The notes below the pieces were generated by a model. The model saw nothing but the letters and a program-made list of their open reading frames with translations, ran no database searches and was not told the DNA's origin. Made by a program: the position numbers and the translations under genes. A stretch of DNA of 5,866 bases, from positions 1 through 5,866 of the forward strand of contig CANHHZ010000126.1 in NCBI GenBank assembly GCA_947460275.1. Reading direction: 5' to 3'. Source of the stretch: Sphingobacteriaceae bacterium. Lineage in GTDB: Bacteria; Bacteroidota; Bacteroidia; Sphingobacteriales; Sphingobacteriaceae. How positions within the stretch are numbered: the first letter of the stretch is position 1; every line of letters begins with the position of its first letter. Of the stretch, positions 5,861 to 5,866 are shown piece after piece.

Positions 5861-5866
5861 ATAAAA

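Overview
The window looks like chromosomal core sequence from an AT-rich member of the Bacteroidota, most likely of the Sphingobacteriales/Pedobacter type. Four things support this: the C-A-B succinate dehydrogenase operon with a single diheme cytochrome b; a small signal-peptide protein with a TonB C-terminal domain of the Bacteroidota kind; the absence of Shine-Dalgarno sequences before every start; and a match to the Bacteroidota -7 element (TAnnTTTG) upstream of sdhC. The taxonomic call is inference from motifs and not a database match.

Layout. Positions 1-116 hold the last 37 codons of a plus-strand gene, possibly an M28-type metallopeptidase. It ends in a perfect 40-bp palindrome (130-169) that can act as a terminator in both directions. 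Positions 175-1578 (minus) encode a beta-CASP metallo-beta-lactamase-fold protein, a predicted RNA nuclease with all metal-binding motifs intact. A 112-bp divergent spacer separates it from a 134-aa exported TonB C-terminal-domain protein (1691-2095, plus). A second bidirectional hairpin terminator (2103-2133) lies between that gene and the end of the sdh operon. The rest (2197-5751, minus) is sdhC-sdhA-sdhB, transcribed from right to left from a likely promoter at about 5780-5787, with a short palindrome further upstream at 5844-5860.

How the genes work together. SdhA (covalent-FAD flavoprotein), SdhB (three iron-sulfur clusters) and SdhC (five-helix diheme membrane anchor) form a complete type B succinate:menaquinone oxidoreductase joining the TCA cycle to the respiratory chain. 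No sdhD is expected for this type. The other three genes have no evident functional link to the operon; the gene boundaries with terminators suggest independent units.

The window is mostly ordinary core metabolism, and I see no undescribed multi-gene system. The most unusual feature is the 92-bp sdhA-sdhB spacer. It is filled almost wholly by degenerate 14-bp repeat units, three in one orientation and two in the other, so the operon mRNA can fold into a hairpin between the two reading frames.
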